Shown here piece after piece: positions 1 through 12,840 of a stretch of DNA of 64,000 nt (positions are counted from its first letter, which is position 1; each line of letters starts with the position of its first letter). The DNA is taken from contig NC_134825.1 in NCBI RefSeq assembly GCF_004210375.1, positions 67,881,558 through 67,945,557 of the forward strand. Direction: 5' to 3'. The DNA comes from Tachypleus tridentatus. Lineage: Eukaryota; Arthropoda; Merostomata; Xiphosura; Limulidae. The notes beneath the pieces are model-generated. The model was not told where the DNA came from. It did not search any database and was given only the letters and a program-made list of their open reading frames with translations. Made by a program: the position numbers and the translations under genes.

Positions 1-721
1 AGAGGGATTCGAAACTGCGACCTTTAGATTACGAGTCGCACGTCATAACTCACCTGGCCACGCCCGGCCTGTGAGTTGTTGTAATGGAAGTTTCTACAAA
101 GAATGCAGCCAGCACAAATTAGTTTCTGTTCTTCAATATTTTGTTTCAAAATATGGAAACTAAACATATTAAAAGTCCTCATTTTTGGTAATATCTATTT
201 ATCCATCTACACCTACCTATCTATTATCGGTCTATCAAGGTAAAAGATAAGCTTTTCATAATTCACTACTGATTTACTAATTTCATTTGTTGTGCATGTA
301 CACACACCTTGGCCTACTCTTTAACCATCGAACATTTGGATTGATCGAAACAATATAACGGCCCCTCGGCTGAAAGAACGAGCCTGTTTGGTGGACGGAG
401 ATTCGAACCTGCGACCCTCAGATTATGAGTAAAGCGTTCCTAATCATCTGGCCATGCCAGACCACACAAAACAATTAAGGACGTTTTAACCTCCTTGGAA
501 TAACCTAATGATGACCAAAGGAAGTTAAAATGTTGTTACTTGTTTTGTGTTTTCTACGTACCACACATATTTACTTAAAGTAAATTCCTCGTCATCACGA
601 ATTAATATGCAATAGTTATGGTGATTAGCTACAAGAAAAATATATTTTTATAATCCACCCAACGAGAGTTAATTCACAAGCATTTCTAAGTAGAAAACCA
701 GTCAGACGCTTTGTACGCAAA
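1..721. repeat. Direct repeat, left copy (segmental duplication)
   Basis: These bases reappear in the same orientation at 16804-17524 with only a handful of differences. Those I noticed are base substitutions, for example at the CCTTTAG/CCCTTAG and GTTACTT/GTTATTT sites. The block starts inside a minus-strand SINE that is cut by the window edge, so the repeat may extend to the left. It also carries a partial SINE at about 359-462. The copies stop matching just after the shared string CGCTTTGTACGCA. Confidence 0.9.
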
Positions 722-1210
722 GAGAGCATCAACAGCCTCCAATTTCTCACCCAATCTACAGACTGTACAATTTCAATGTTAACACACTTAAGACAGATAT
801 TCAATAAAAAGATATTAATGATTTCTCTACATAATACAATCACAGAATCACACAATCAGCTTTGGTCCTCTCCCAGTTTTAATTTTTCTTCTACATCCCT
901 GTATATAATAATTATAAAATAGTTTTGAAGCAGAATAAAGAGTGTGGATGATAGTTTAACAGAACTTGTGAAAACCTTTATCAAGATATCTTGTAAGGAT
1001 GTTCCACATGAAGTGTGGATTCATTAATCTACCCAGCAGTTCAAAATTACCGTAATATATTAGGATATCTGAATTAGACTAAAGCAAGGCATGTGATCAT
1101 ATTTGAAGGAAGTTTGACAGTTGACGATAGAACTTACATCCATTAAAATCACCGATAAAGATCTAAAAACACCATACAGAAATTCAGGATAATCACTTCA
1201 CGCAAAGTGA

Positions 1211-1443
1211 GCCCCGGCATGGCCAGGTGGTTAAGGCACTCGACTCGTAATTCGAGGGTTGCGGGTTCGAATCCCCATCACGCCAAACATGCTCGCCCTT
1301 TCAGCCGTGAGATGCTATAAAGTAATGGTCAATCCCACTATTCGTTAGTAAAAGAGTAACCCAAGAGTTGGCGGTGGGTGATGATTACTAGCTGCTTTCC
1401 ATCTAGTCTTACACTGCAATATTAGGGTTATCTGTGCTAGCTG
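1211..1443 (+). repeat. tRNA-derived SINE (family I)
   Basis: The head is tRNA-like: an A-box-like TGGCCAGGTGG is followed by a clear B box, GGTTCGAATCC. The body runs through the family's shared segment (the part usually reading 'GGTGGGTGATGA' then 'CTAGCTGC'). The copy loses similarity in its 3' tail, after GTGCTAGCTG. Family I copies elsewhere in the window end in a tail with repeated GTTTG or CAAAC. Confidence 0.85.
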
Positions 1444-2150
1444 AACTCCCTCTGACGGTATTCCAGAAGAAGTGAAACGAATAATTAAATAATTAATTAT
1501 TTAGAACGGAAGATGGAAACTACAAGACAGTAGTTATTTCGACTGTATCGTGAAAGGACATATTACCAATAACTGTTGGCGTAAGTTGATAGGGATTTAA
1601 AATTCCTTCCAAAGGATGTCAGTAAAAGAGAACTGTTATATATGTTTGAACACAGTCATCACTATAGGAGTGTAAGGAATAAACAGATGGTATTTAAAGA
1701 GTGAGACATCACCATAGTGACGACTTCAGTCAGATGAAGGAACCGGTAAGAGTGAGTAATTGAGACATCGGACAATAGGAATTAGCTGAGCTTATGGGCG
1801 AGATCTTACTAACAAAACTCCATTTACTCTAAAATATATAAACTGTTAATTATTTATAAAAACCAGCACACGAGATAATGGATTCGTTGATGAAAATCCT
1901 TGAAACATGTTGATCAATACTGGTTCTACAGCGACAACTGTTCAGTATTGGATTTAGTAATAAACAGAGAAAATTTCATTTAGAGAGAAAGAATTATTAT
2001 CGATTAATTCGAACTGCAAGTGGACATAAAATTACAACAAGAAGAAGGTTACAGTTCCTGTGGATAACTTCTCTGCGCTTCCTGATGACGAGAAACCCAC
2101 ACGAAATAAAAATTTATTCGGCTGGTATGGGTATCAGTATTTTAATTAAA
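1444..2150. other. No gene seen; anonymous AT-rich DNA
   Basis: I see no exon, RNA gene or recognisable repeat here. The same holds for 722-1210, between the direct repeat and the SINE. Confidence 0.5.
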
Positions 2151-2253
2151 ATAAAGTACAGAATAACGTTTCGACCTTCTTAGGTCATATTGATGCTAAA
2201 ACAAAGACCTGAATATGATCTAAGAAGGTCGAAACATTATTCTGTACTTTATT
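2151..2253. repeat. Long hairpin / MITE-like inverted repeat
   Basis: A left arm of about 46 bases beginning ATAAAGTACAGAATAACG is matched by a near-perfect reverse complement ending in CTGTACTTTAT, with a loop of roughly ten bases. The shared core is TTTCGACCTTCTTAG. Such a palindrome is usual for a small foldback element or a tip-to-tip transposon remnant. No coding sequence lies inside. Confidence 0.75.
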
Positions 2254-4279
2254 ATAATAACAATTCTTACACCCGTTCCAGCCGTCTTCAGAATATATTC
2301 TCTACACTTCATACTGTGTGGATAATACATACCGAGAATGAGTGCATATTTGAAAATTACTGATTTAGAAAAGCGGTTTTGAAGTTAGGGTAGTTTCAAA
2401 TTGTTTTATAGCCTACGACAAGGAAACAAATATACATTATATAACAATTACACCGCTAGAGAATGGACTTCAGATAACTACAAAGATTGGTGCACAGTGT
2501 TATGAGAAGAGTCGACCTTGAATGTAACAGACAAGAAACCAGAAGAAATATTAAGTGTTCTGACAATCTTTCGAAAGACGTCGACAGGAGATCAGATAGT
2601 TGTTACATCTCTAGCAAAACTTTAGCTTTCGGCAAACTAATTAAACATGCATGAGAACCTGTTGAGACAACGTCCAGATTATAAAGAGAACTACAGACAT
2701 AAAAGGATTCGTTCAACCATTTACCATAGAGAACTCGCCACGTGATAAGACACAAAATGAAAACGAAGGACAGAGATCGTTTCGTTCAAGTTCCACAAAC
2801 CACGGAAGAGTAAAAAGATCTTGTTTCTTTTTTCGTTTAATTAACGATTTAGTACTGATAATTCCATTAACAAATATTACATCTTCATAATTGTACATTA
2901 GAATACATAAATAAATATGGAACTTTAACACACTTTGTTCCATTTGTGTGTTAAAATTGTTCTAACGATTTCAAAGTCTTGGAAGGCCCAGAGTTATAGG
3001 TTTTCTTTTTGAGTGATTTAATTTAGTCTTTTTTTTTTTTTCTAGATAAAAGGTTCGGTATGACGTAATTATTCAGAAATTCCACACTGTTTAAATCTTA
3101 CGTCACATATCCAATTTTCGAAAGACTTTTGGAAAACTAGTATTTCATAAAAATACCACAGTGAATTAGTGGATGGGCTGGTTAATCACTTAGGAGTCAG
3201 TCTGTTAGACGGTGTTATATACGACGGAGGAAATTTAACAAGCAATATTTAGTTTTCTCTGTGAGTTAGACATGTGGATTAGTTGGTGTTACTTTGTGAA
3301 ACTATGTATGCTGGAAGAAATGAAACATTTTCTATTTCTTGGATTTTTTACAAATTAATTAACAAGAATATACACAGTGATAGAAACAGTAACATAATAA
3401 CTCTTTTGGTATGACCTTGATAACAGATTATTTAAGTATTCACATGTGGGTTATATATCAAGTGAAACAGTGGTATATCTTCAGAAATAAAACGCTAAAA
3501 TCATAGGTTCGATTCCAGTTGGTTGACACAACAAATAATACGAGGTGACTTTGGTATGACAAAACAAACTTTAAAAATGTCATTGATTTTCAAAACGTGA
3601 AATTTGTTAATTCTAGATCTTCAAATTGAAATCGCTATTTGTTTACTCCAGCGCAACTCACTTTCCAGACATGAAATCATCACCATGACTTGGATATTTT
3701 AATTAAAATGTTTTTCGATTTTCTTTCTGGTTCTAATAAGGAACTAACTTTGAAAGTGTACTTAATGGCAAACCTGCCTTCACGAATTAATTCAAACAGA
3801 TACTATATTTCATTGATACTTTTTAAAAAGTTTAATACACTATGAGCATTTTGTCATTTACTGCACGAGATAAAAATAAATAAATATATAAATAAATAAA
3901 TAAATAAATACGATCTTAATTTGAAAAATACACAACAGATATTAAGTATTTTAACAGAAACAAATACGTGATTTAAACTGGAGACATGGAAAATATATTT
4001 TAAGTGAAAAATTGCTCACTCGTTGAACCCAAGTGGTATAAATATAGCAGCAATCTTCAAGACTTCGAAAATATATTTAAAAATTCCAAGAAATACTCTA
4101 ACATATCGTATTGAAAAGAGAAAGCAAAAACAGAAAATTAACATGCTTAAAAAAAACAACAAAAGTTGATCCCTGAAAGGCATAAGTTACACAGAAATAC
4201 GAGTATATTAATTAAACAACACGATTCAATAACCTAAAGTTTACAACACTGCATCTCAAACAATAACTTTAAACAGAAC
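2254..4279. other. 3' flank of transglutaminase; no gene seen
   Basis: Nothing coding is supported. A decayed tRNA-derived SINE head lies near 3455-3535 (it keeps a GGTTCGATTCC B box), and a simple AAAT repeat occupies about 3876-3910. Any 3' UTR of the minus-strand transglutaminase must fall in the upper part of this stretch, but I could not fix its poly(A) site. Confidence 0.5.
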
Positions 4280-7200
4280 TTATAAAGTCTCGTTGTGGCT
4301 TGGATCGGATTTTGGGATCACCTCAATATGTTTTGACCCCATGAGCTGGATGAGCTGCCGAGAGCTGAAAGTGACGAATATTGTCTTGGAACCAGGCTGC
4401 TGAGGAACGAGTTTTTCGTTATGAGTTATAGTTTCACCTGGTTTGATATCCCTGTAATGGTACAAAATTATGTTTTGAAAAAAAACATAATATAGCCATC
4501 GATGTGTAAACTTTGTATTGTTTTAAACGTAGTTAAACAGGTAACATTATTCAAATTCGATGTTAATCAACAAACTTAATCATAACTAGTCTCTGAACTA
4601 CAGTTGTTCGACTTAAGAAGATCTTAATTGAGTTTTTTTGTGTATGATTATCTCACCATTTAAATTTGGTTAAATGAAATTCTCCTTAAACAATATTATA
4701 AACAAAGTTTTTTATCAACTTCTCACACATTGTCGCTGAATTCGTTTATTTTAGAATTGTTATTATAAAGTAAAGACGAATGGTATTTGTTTGTTCGTAA
4801 ATTCGGATAGGTTTAAAGAAATTTTGTGTGAAATTAAATTTACTCAAATACGGAGAGTTACTTTATTTTAAGACACGAGAAAGCACATTTTCCACACCTG
4901 AACTTTGAATGGTACGGTCCTGCAAGTCCCGGTCCTTCAATATTGAAGACACAATCTTCCAGAATACGTTTCAGTGGGTTTTGAAAAGTGATAACTAATT
5001 CAAATGGTCTTCCAACCTCTGGAGTTCCGTGGACCTAAGTTAAATAATAATAACAGTACATTTCATTATCGAGGATTTATCATGGATTCTAGATATGGAA
5101 CATAATGTAGTGTCTACCGTTATAATTCCAACAATAATAACTTTATTTGACCTTACCTCAAGACTCAACTTCGGTTTGTCCAGTACAAAATCGTCCTCAC
5201 CGGACCAGGATTGCTGCGTTTCCATCGCTGTGGCCAAAGCGTAGATTTTTATCATGGCGTAATCCACCAGTTTGTCGAGATATTCGCTTGAGCTCAATTT
5301 AATTGAAAGAAGTTTCTCTGTAAATAACACATATTTAATATAACTTTCTATGTAAAACGAATCTCTATAATCCCTACAGACAGTTATTACAATTTTCCCT
5401 AAACCTATTTCTCAATGCGTACCGAACGTTAAATTCATTTGTACGCGTTTATGCTACACATTTTTCTTGTGACAACACCAGATCACAAGTTAATTCTATG
5501 TAATTCATTGTTTTTAATAATAAATATTGTGAATACATATCTTTAGTTACATCATCATTTTTCGTTACTTATATAAAGATAGAAAATTCCTGAACATTAC
5601 TTCTGGGAAATATCAAATTTAACTTTAAATATATACATATATATATTAGAACAAATTTGTTGCTATGATAGAAAACATTCTATTAGAAACAATGGTGTTA
5701 ATTAATTTAAGAACAGTTATGTTGAACTAGTACAACAGTGTTTATCATTTTAAATAAAGTTGTATTAGACTTCTACGTTACCGTACTGAACTACGCAATT
5801 ACAGTTTTATCAGAACTCTATTTACTTCGTCAACACCCACACCTGTCCTGTTTATCAATTACCTTACATATGGTAATTAGATTATTCTATAAACAGCTCA
5901 TGAGGTCTATCTTCTAATCAGTACAAATCATACGGATACAAGAAAGGTGAAACTAGGTAACATAAGTGTACCTTGCTTAGATTGAAGGATAAATTTATCA
6001 CTCTTCCGTTTCAACATTTTAGCTGTAATTCCAGTGTAGTAAACGCTGCTGGCTGACAATATGGCTGACACTGTTCTGGGTTTGCTGCTCAGATTTTTAA
6101 TCTTTATTGTTACATCGAATGGCCGTCCTATCATCACTTTCTTACTCTCCAATAGCTCGAATGAAACGTCTTCTTTTCAACAGGTCGGTCGAATCTGTGT
6201 CTCACAATATCGTTGTTTGTGGCGTTCAGTACAGACATTCTCTCTTCCTCGGTTCCTGCAGGACATAAACCAGTTTTATCAGGCAACAAGATTCTCTGGT
6301 GCAATTTTATTTTTCAAACTCTTTGTGTAGCTTTCCACTTAGAAACAAAATAAACAAACTCTCCAATACACAAGTGTTCAAAACGTTGGTTTATTTTTAT
6401 AAACATATACTGGTTACTTACCTTCTTTGTTTTTATACTCGTAAGTGATATCCTCAGCATCCCTGTTTCCATAATCATCATCAACTCCAACCTTCTTTGT
6501 TAGTATAAGACGGCCCACACTATAAGTTTAAAAAAACAACAGTTTATCACACTCGTATTGTGCCTTTGAAACAAGCTAATTCTCAAATTAAGCAAGTTGT
6601 TGTTGTGAAGTTAAATCTAACATGGAACGGAAATGAAGTAAAGCCAGTCAGTTACTTGTTAGTAATTCACTTAACGTTTTATGTTTACGTCAACTAAAAA
6701 TATATATATCTTTCAAGTAATACTTGCAGCTAAACGAAATAGCAAATTGAAATAGCTTTTAATTACATTTATTAACAATTGGATTAATTATCTTTGAGGA
6801 ATAACCTATTATAAGAAAAGTTTGTCTTCTCGGGCCTATTTTTATTATGCAAGCAAAGACCAGCTTATAAATAAGAAGTGTGATTTATATAGATATAACA
6901 AAGCGGTATTTTTAATTGAAATGTATTGTGCTCAAAAACATGCATAAGATTTCAGGAACTGGAATTTTCAACCTTAACAGCACTTTGTTTACAAGGTGGC
7001 TGAACTGTGAGGTCGCAGACACTTGTATTCAGGTATACACGTTCCTGAGTTTTTACTACGGAACGAAATAAAAGAAGCCAACCAGAGTATCAGCCACTAC
7101 AAGTGCCTTGTCCTCTGTTATTTTTGTAACGTGTTTATATCTGTGAATACGGTGTACATTCAGAAACAACATGTAACACTTAAAATTACGTACTGGCTAG

Positions 7201-8550
7201 TGTTTGTTTTCATTTTTTTCCACCCAGTTTCCGCTTTTCGGTCTTTCTGCCAGTACACGATGTCTGCATTGTCTTCAGCGAAGACGAAAGGGACGTCGTA
7301 TCTGTATCCAACTTCTCCTCTTTTCACAGCTATTTGAGATGCTGGTCCTAACTGATAGATACCTGAGTGAAAATATCAAAACATATATCTAATTATATTC
7401 CCAGAACTTTAAAGTAAAAGTAATTTTTGATATTGCTTTAAAATTTCTTTATTCTAAGACTATGAAACTTGCTTTAACTGAGTTTAATATTAAATTGCAA
7501 GATCCAAACTGCAAGTCATCATACAAAACCACAGTTTTCGTATTATTCACACGTACGTAAATACATTTTCAAATATTTACATAGAAACTATAATTTTTAT
7601 GAGTTGCACAATACCTTCGCTGGTTTCCTGTGGGGTGGCGTCAACTATTTGCCATCCCCCGTATCCTGCAGGAAGGTCAGATCTCGCCATCCAACACTCA
7701 TTCCATACATGGAAGTTCCTGAAACACGAGTTGTCGAGTTAGTTAATACATCTTTGTTTCTTATTCAGAGGTTATCTGAATAAAGTGAACGAGTTTCCTG
7801 TTGTAAAACTAATCACAGAAGAAAGATTTATTTATATAAAATACTTAAAAATGTTTAACACATTGATTTCATTCCGTTCAAAACTCAGTGACAAAGTCAC
7901 ACATACTTAACACGTTTTGTGATCGATCGTTAGAGGATGTTCTTAAAAGAAAAAACCTGCTATAATGAGCTATTTTCCCCTAATTTTAACAGTTTAAAAA
8001 CATTTTCAAAAGTTATTCAAATATCGTATATACAGTGTGTTTAGAAAGTTACTGTGCACTTATATATTTATTAACAGAGAAGTTTCAATATAGAATACAG
8101 GGGGTAAATATGAATGACAATTATAAACAATGTTGAAAGTGACCCCCGTTGGCATCAATACAGGCCTGGATCCTTCTTATTTTGTTTCTAAACACCGCTT
8201 GCAGTTGCTGTCTTGAAATAGACTGAATAAACTATGATTAAAAAACTGCACAGCGACTGTGCACCCTGTGTATATAACAAAAACAAATACAGAAACTCTT
8301 TATAAAACTGTACTAAAACGGCTAGTAATTAAATCTTATCTGAACAGGACGTTATTATACAACTATTTGAAACAATATTATCACATTAAAGTAACATAAA
8401 ATCTTACATACCATATTGAATCATTTGTTCCTCCAGACATCTGATCTCCATTTTCGTTAAATAGTTTGTCAATGGTTAGTGTGGCGTCTGCATCATGAGC
8501 TGATACGAAGTTTGAAACTGGCCGACAGGGGAGCCCCAAGGCTCGGCAAA
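4280..8550 (-). CDS. TGM: Transglutaminase (protein-glutamine gamma-glutamyltransferase), 3' eight exons
   Basis: This enzyme cross-links proteins by joining glutamine and lysine side chains in a Ca2+-dependent reaction; in arthropod blood cells it stabilises clots. In coding order the exons are 8550-8412, 7718-7615, 7362-7194, 6519-6422, 6255-5972, 5317-5157, 5034-4898 and 4451-4280, all with GT/AG borders and matching phases. The first contains [14 protein letters not shown] and the Ca-site-like [12 protein letters not shown]. The second has [10 protein letters not shown] (catalytic His) and [15 protein letters not shown] (catalytic Asp). Later exons hold the LILTKKVG and GTEEERMS linker and the two C-terminal beta-barrels, ending [12 protein letters not shown] and stop. 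About 421 residues are seen out of 690-760 usual for the family. The Cys exon (GQCWVF) and N-terminal domain were not found upstream. The 284-base exon needs a frame change near 6168-6180, at an A-rich run, between VEKK and DVSFELLES. An assembly error is likely there. Confidence 0.93.
8031..8272 (-). mobile_element. Internally deleted mariner-type (IS630-Tc1 superfamily) element
   Basis: It lies in the transglutaminase intron between the 8412-8550 and 7615-7718 exons. The ends are imperfect inverted repeats (TACAGTGTGTTTAG against TACACAGGGTGCAC read from the other side). The minus strand encodes only the tail of a transposase, about 32 codons with motifs [14 protein letters not shown] and [13 protein letters not shown] followed by a stop. 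That tail is familiar from mariner-like transposases. The catalytic domain is gone, so this is a non-autonomous relic. Confidence 0.75.
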
Positions 8551-9110
8551 CTGTAACCATAACACATCAAATTAAAGTTTTGATAAAATGTTTTAGCAAC
8601 CGACAAAATTTTCGTAAGTACATTTTCGTGATGTACAGTAAATATTAAAACAATAACTTGGGTTATTGAAATCACTATATTACTTCTGTTTATCGCTTTT
8701 ATGATGTGGAAAGAGATTCTTCGGAATGTAGTGATATGAACAGGAGGTTTTAAGATAGTGAAATGTTAATAATAATTTTGTGTGAATGTTAACATGAATG
8801 AAACAACTGTATCATCTTATAAATAGTTACCTTTAAATAACTTCTAAAACACTTAATAACTTTAATGGTTAATTCCTTTTGTAATATAGTTGTATAAAAA
8901 TTGTCATCAACTTTATGTTTAATAAATGCTTTAAGAAACTATGAACATGACATATAAAGGCATATACGCAACATTAGATTAGTTTGTTGTATGTACATGT
9001 TAATAAAAAACCTGTTATGTCTGCTTGTGATAGAGTGTTTGAATAATTTTCATAAAGAAATCTCCAACATCACATTCCTTAGGCAGCGGCAACAGAAACA
9101 GCTAAGAGTA

Positions 9111-9508
9111 TGGCTTGTTCAGTGTTAACAGAAGATGGTCTTTAGTTATGTGGCTTGTTCAATGTTAACAGCAGCTGGACTTTAGTTATACGTCTTGTTC
9201 AATGTTAAGAGCAGATGGTCTTTAGCTATGTGACTTGTTCAATGTTAACACCAGTTGGTCTTCAGTTATAGATGTTGTTCAATATTAACAGTAGATGGTC
9301 TTTAGTTATGCGTCTTGTTTAATGTTAACAGCAGCTGGACTTTAGTTATATGTCTTGTTCAATGTTAACAGCAGCTGGACTTTAGTTATATGTCTTGTTC
9401 AATGTCAACAGTAGATGGTTTTTAGTTATATGTCTTGTTCAATTTAAGAGCAAGTTTTCTTCAGTTATGTGTTTTGTTCAAAGCAACAGCAGATGGTATT
9501 TCGTTAGT
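9111..9508. repeat. Minisatellite, 40-bp unit, about 10 copies
   Basis: A 40-base unit beginning TGTCTTGTTCAATGTTAACA repeats head to tail about ten times, with decay at the right end. Two subtypes mix: one reads GCAGCTGGACTTTAG, the other GCAGATGGTCTTTAG. There are no spacers, so it is not a CRISPR. It lies upstream of the first transglutaminase exon seen. Confidence 0.9.
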
Positions 9509-11987
9509 CGGATTCATAACAGAATTTAAGATTATTAGTCCACTTCCTATAGGATTGAATGGAATCATCTTCTCTAGAAAAGTTAGAATCATGGTTTAAT
9601 GACTGGTGGCACTAACATCAGGTGATCCTGGTGATGTTGATGTTTGAGAATATGATGCTGAATGATGTTGTATTGATACAATGAGTCTACTATGTCAGGC
9701 TACTGCTATCCCAAAAAAAGGAATTAAGAATGTGTGGCCGAGTGTTTACAAATAATGTGATGTATTGTTCCTTTATGACCTATTTGGATGATATAGAGAA
9801 TTTGATTTTGAGCAACTTTTTGCATGGTATATCGTAAGTATAAGATATACTAATGAATATGAAAATTATCTGTGAGCTCTTAATGAAATTCTTCACGTTA
9901 ATCAAAAGGAAAATAGTTTAGGTGTTTGGAGATTTGGATACATTATGGAGTAAGTCCTGTCCAACGGTGGATACTCTTTGATCAAGTTCACCTTTCGTAG
10001 GTATTTGCTCCAATGTGCTATAGTCATCTCTGATCTCAGAGATCATCCATTGCCTGCACTTGGTAGTTGTAAAGATCATATCACCTGAAGGTGGCTAAAG
10101 CATTTAGTTTATTATTTCATTCAGTTCTTTGTGAAAATCGCTGACAACACTGTAAATTTCTCAAATGTTAACAAGATCATCAGCTGTGAGGAACTTCTAA
10201 AAGTGATCATCATATGTGGCTAATATCTTAGGTGTTTGTTAAGTACCAGATTCAATAACTTGTCCTTTAGGAGCTCAGGACAAGACATTATATCTGCTTC
10301 ACTTCTTACCCCGGGATGCTAGGAAACAAATCTCGAAATACTTCTTAGAGAAGTGAGACATGATATTGTCGCAGATCATTCATTTTCAAGGTTTTATGAT
10401 CAATGATGACACATCTGTGTATTTCGCATAAATGCCTTCAAATGTATATGAAATGGAGCAGTTATTATGACAATGTACTTCTGTTGCAATAGAGTCTTTG
10501 TAAGAAGAGGGACTTGCGCAATACACGGTCAAGAATATACGTCAGAAGCTTTGTTTGTTTGTTTTGGAATTTCGCACAAAGCTACTGAGGGCTATCTGTG
10601 CTAGCCGTCCCTAATTTAGCAGTGTAATCGTCAGAAGCAAACATGAAAACTATACTGAAACAAACGTAGGTATTAAAATAAACGTATGACGGCAAATCCG
10701 TTACAATCAACAATTCAACAATATTGAACCACGAGGTTCCAGGTAATAACGTTTCTCAAGCTCTCGTCTACTTTCAGTAACTTCGAAACAAATATCTCTA
10801 AAAAGAATTGAAGGACAAAATGGAAACCCGAGGTAAGCCCAGCTAAGAACGCCTTCATTCTGGAAGCTCTATTTTAACTAATTTGCTGCTATCATGTTTC
10901 AGATATAGTAAATACGAAACGGTATTGCATGTTGTACATGATTTTATTACGAATTTAAGCAAACTGTTGCAAGAGTGATGCACAATGAGAAACTAATAAT
11001 ACGGAAGTGAGATATGCAATTTCTAATATGATAGTGTGATACAAAATGTATAAGCACTGATAGAACTTTTCCAGGTTGTTGAGAGTGAGATTAGGGTAGA
11101 TATTGAAATGATAAACTTTGACCTATTTCTAGAAACATGCAGAATTATGAAGTAGTCATATATTTCAATGTTTTGATATGAAAAATGTGAGCTCGCCAGA
11201 GGTAACACCAAAATAAAAATGAAGCCATTTTTCAGAATCAATGTGGTAACGTATTTTCTGACTTTCGTTACTTGTTTGTATGTTTAGTTTCGTAATTGTT
11301 AATTATGATTTAAAAAAACAAAAGCATATAGTAACATCTTATAAGTGTTAACACTGTATATGCTGTGTTCATTCATTATATTCTATCTTGTATTGCTAGA
11401 TACAATTATTAGATACTTTTCACGTTTTATAATAGTTATTAACATTGCTTCTTCTTTGGAAATTGAGATAAATTCCTATCATTACGCTATGTGTCTAAAC
11501 GTAACCTGTAACTATATCTTTCAGGAATGTTTTTCCAAATAGCGTTTCAGCTGGTTTATGGTTTGTTTGGCATATCTTAGGGTTGAACTGAGAGTATCTG
11601 CAAAGTGCAGTTATCGAATCACCGACACCAATAACAATAAATGTTTCAAAACAATATGCGTGAACGTGAATAACTGATAATTTCTAAAGTCATCGATAGA
11701 TGGCAGAAGTTAAGTAAATAACTATTCACAAGAATTTTCCTATTATTTTATTTTAGTGATCAGCCTGTATTAATTGAAATATTGTATTATTAGTTTAAGC
11801 GAGACTTGTGCACAGAGCTTTTGACTCAATCAGTCTACTTCCCAATTAACCTTCGGTTACAAACATTTGATAAATACAACTTAGGTTTTAGATAGTTGTG
11901 GTAATTGTACTGGTAAACAAATAGATTAGTTCAGTTTATGCTAAAATCTTTATAAAGTTATACAACTTATAAAAGTTATATACTTGT
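9509..11987. other. No gene seen; SINE tail at 10549-10628
   Basis: The only clear element is the 3' tail of a minus-strand family I SINE at 10549-10628. On the minus strand around 10100-9940 there is a short open stretch (motif EQIPTKGELDQRVS) in a region otherwise full of stops. I could not assign it to any family, so no gene is called. Confidence 0.4.
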
Positions 11988-11999
11988 TTGTATATAAGA

Positions 12000-12840
12000 C
12001 TGCTTTTACTACTTCTTTCATTTCAAAACCGAAAACACGATAAAGGAAATCGTAAAAAGGCTTCACCAACTTTGGCAATTACTTCAAGCCACCAACCCAA
12101 CTGCCGCCACGTACCACTCTGCTATCTATTGACCAATTCATGCAAACAAGTAGAAATACTTCTACAACTGATCAAGCCACCCAGATCGACATCTTTGAAA
12201 CTAACGATTCATCCATGTAAGCAGACACCGTCATTTATGCCACCAAGTTCACATAGGCTAAACCTTACACGAGTAAAGACCACCGTTGACCACTTTCGGC
12301 GAACATCCTTCATGAAATCTTCTAAAACTTCGATTCCACACGCCTATACATTCCGACCCTATAGCTTTTGACGGCTTCTTCCCTTTCAACCAAATCTATT
12401 ACCATGATTACAACAGCGATTACGAATATAGCCGTTCCTTGAAAAGCCTGCAACGTTCTGATGGTAACTATCTTCTGAGAAAATAATGTAATGTTTCTCA
12501 CTCTCATCTTTCCCTCCATAAATGTCTTATTCAGTCCTTTTCTTCCCGGTAGTGACCCAGGCATATTTTTTTGGCATTCCCATTTCTTCCAAGATTTGGA
12601 TTTATGGATCCTTGTCACTTTAAAAGATCCTATGCCTCACAAGGGTCATTTGGTTTATGAATTCTGGGTTCAAGACTCTCTGGATTCCTCCTGACTGCTT
12701 GAAGCGTCTTCAAACATGTCTTGAAAACACAGTCTGCTTTAAGTTAAAACCACAAAACTTCAAGTACAGCCCACATCAAAATCACGACAAAGGCGAAGAG
12801 AAATTAAAGTTTCATTCCGAAATTCGTGTTACGTATTGAA
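12000..12840 (-). pseudogene. Unidentified coding-like, multiply interrupted segment
   Basis: This stretch is less AT-rich than its surroundings. On the minus strand it keeps protein-like pieces in different frames, including a hydrophobic segment FLFAFVVILMWAVLEVLW and the pieces NPESLEPRIHKP and TLQAFQGTAIFVIAVVIM. Stops and frame changes separate them and I see no splice sites that tidy them up. It could be a decayed gene for a membrane protein or an old transposon relic. I recognise no family. Confidence 0.25.

Noticed and set aside
1211-1290. Functional tRNA gene at the head of family I SINEs
   Set aside because: The B box is good but the acceptor and anticodon arms do not pair properly, and the same body and tail follow in every copy, so these are SINEs.
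6061-6330. Plus-strand ORF over 6061-6330, and others at 7023-7392
   Set aside because: They are antisense shadows of transglutaminase exons.
9111-9508. CRISPR-like array
   Set aside because: The units are contiguous 40-base repeats without spacers, in eukaryotic DNA.
11988-12371. 127-codon plus-strand ORF starting MYIRLLLLLL
   Set aside because: It is opposite the minus-strand coding-like segment, has low-complexity composition and no motif or splice context.
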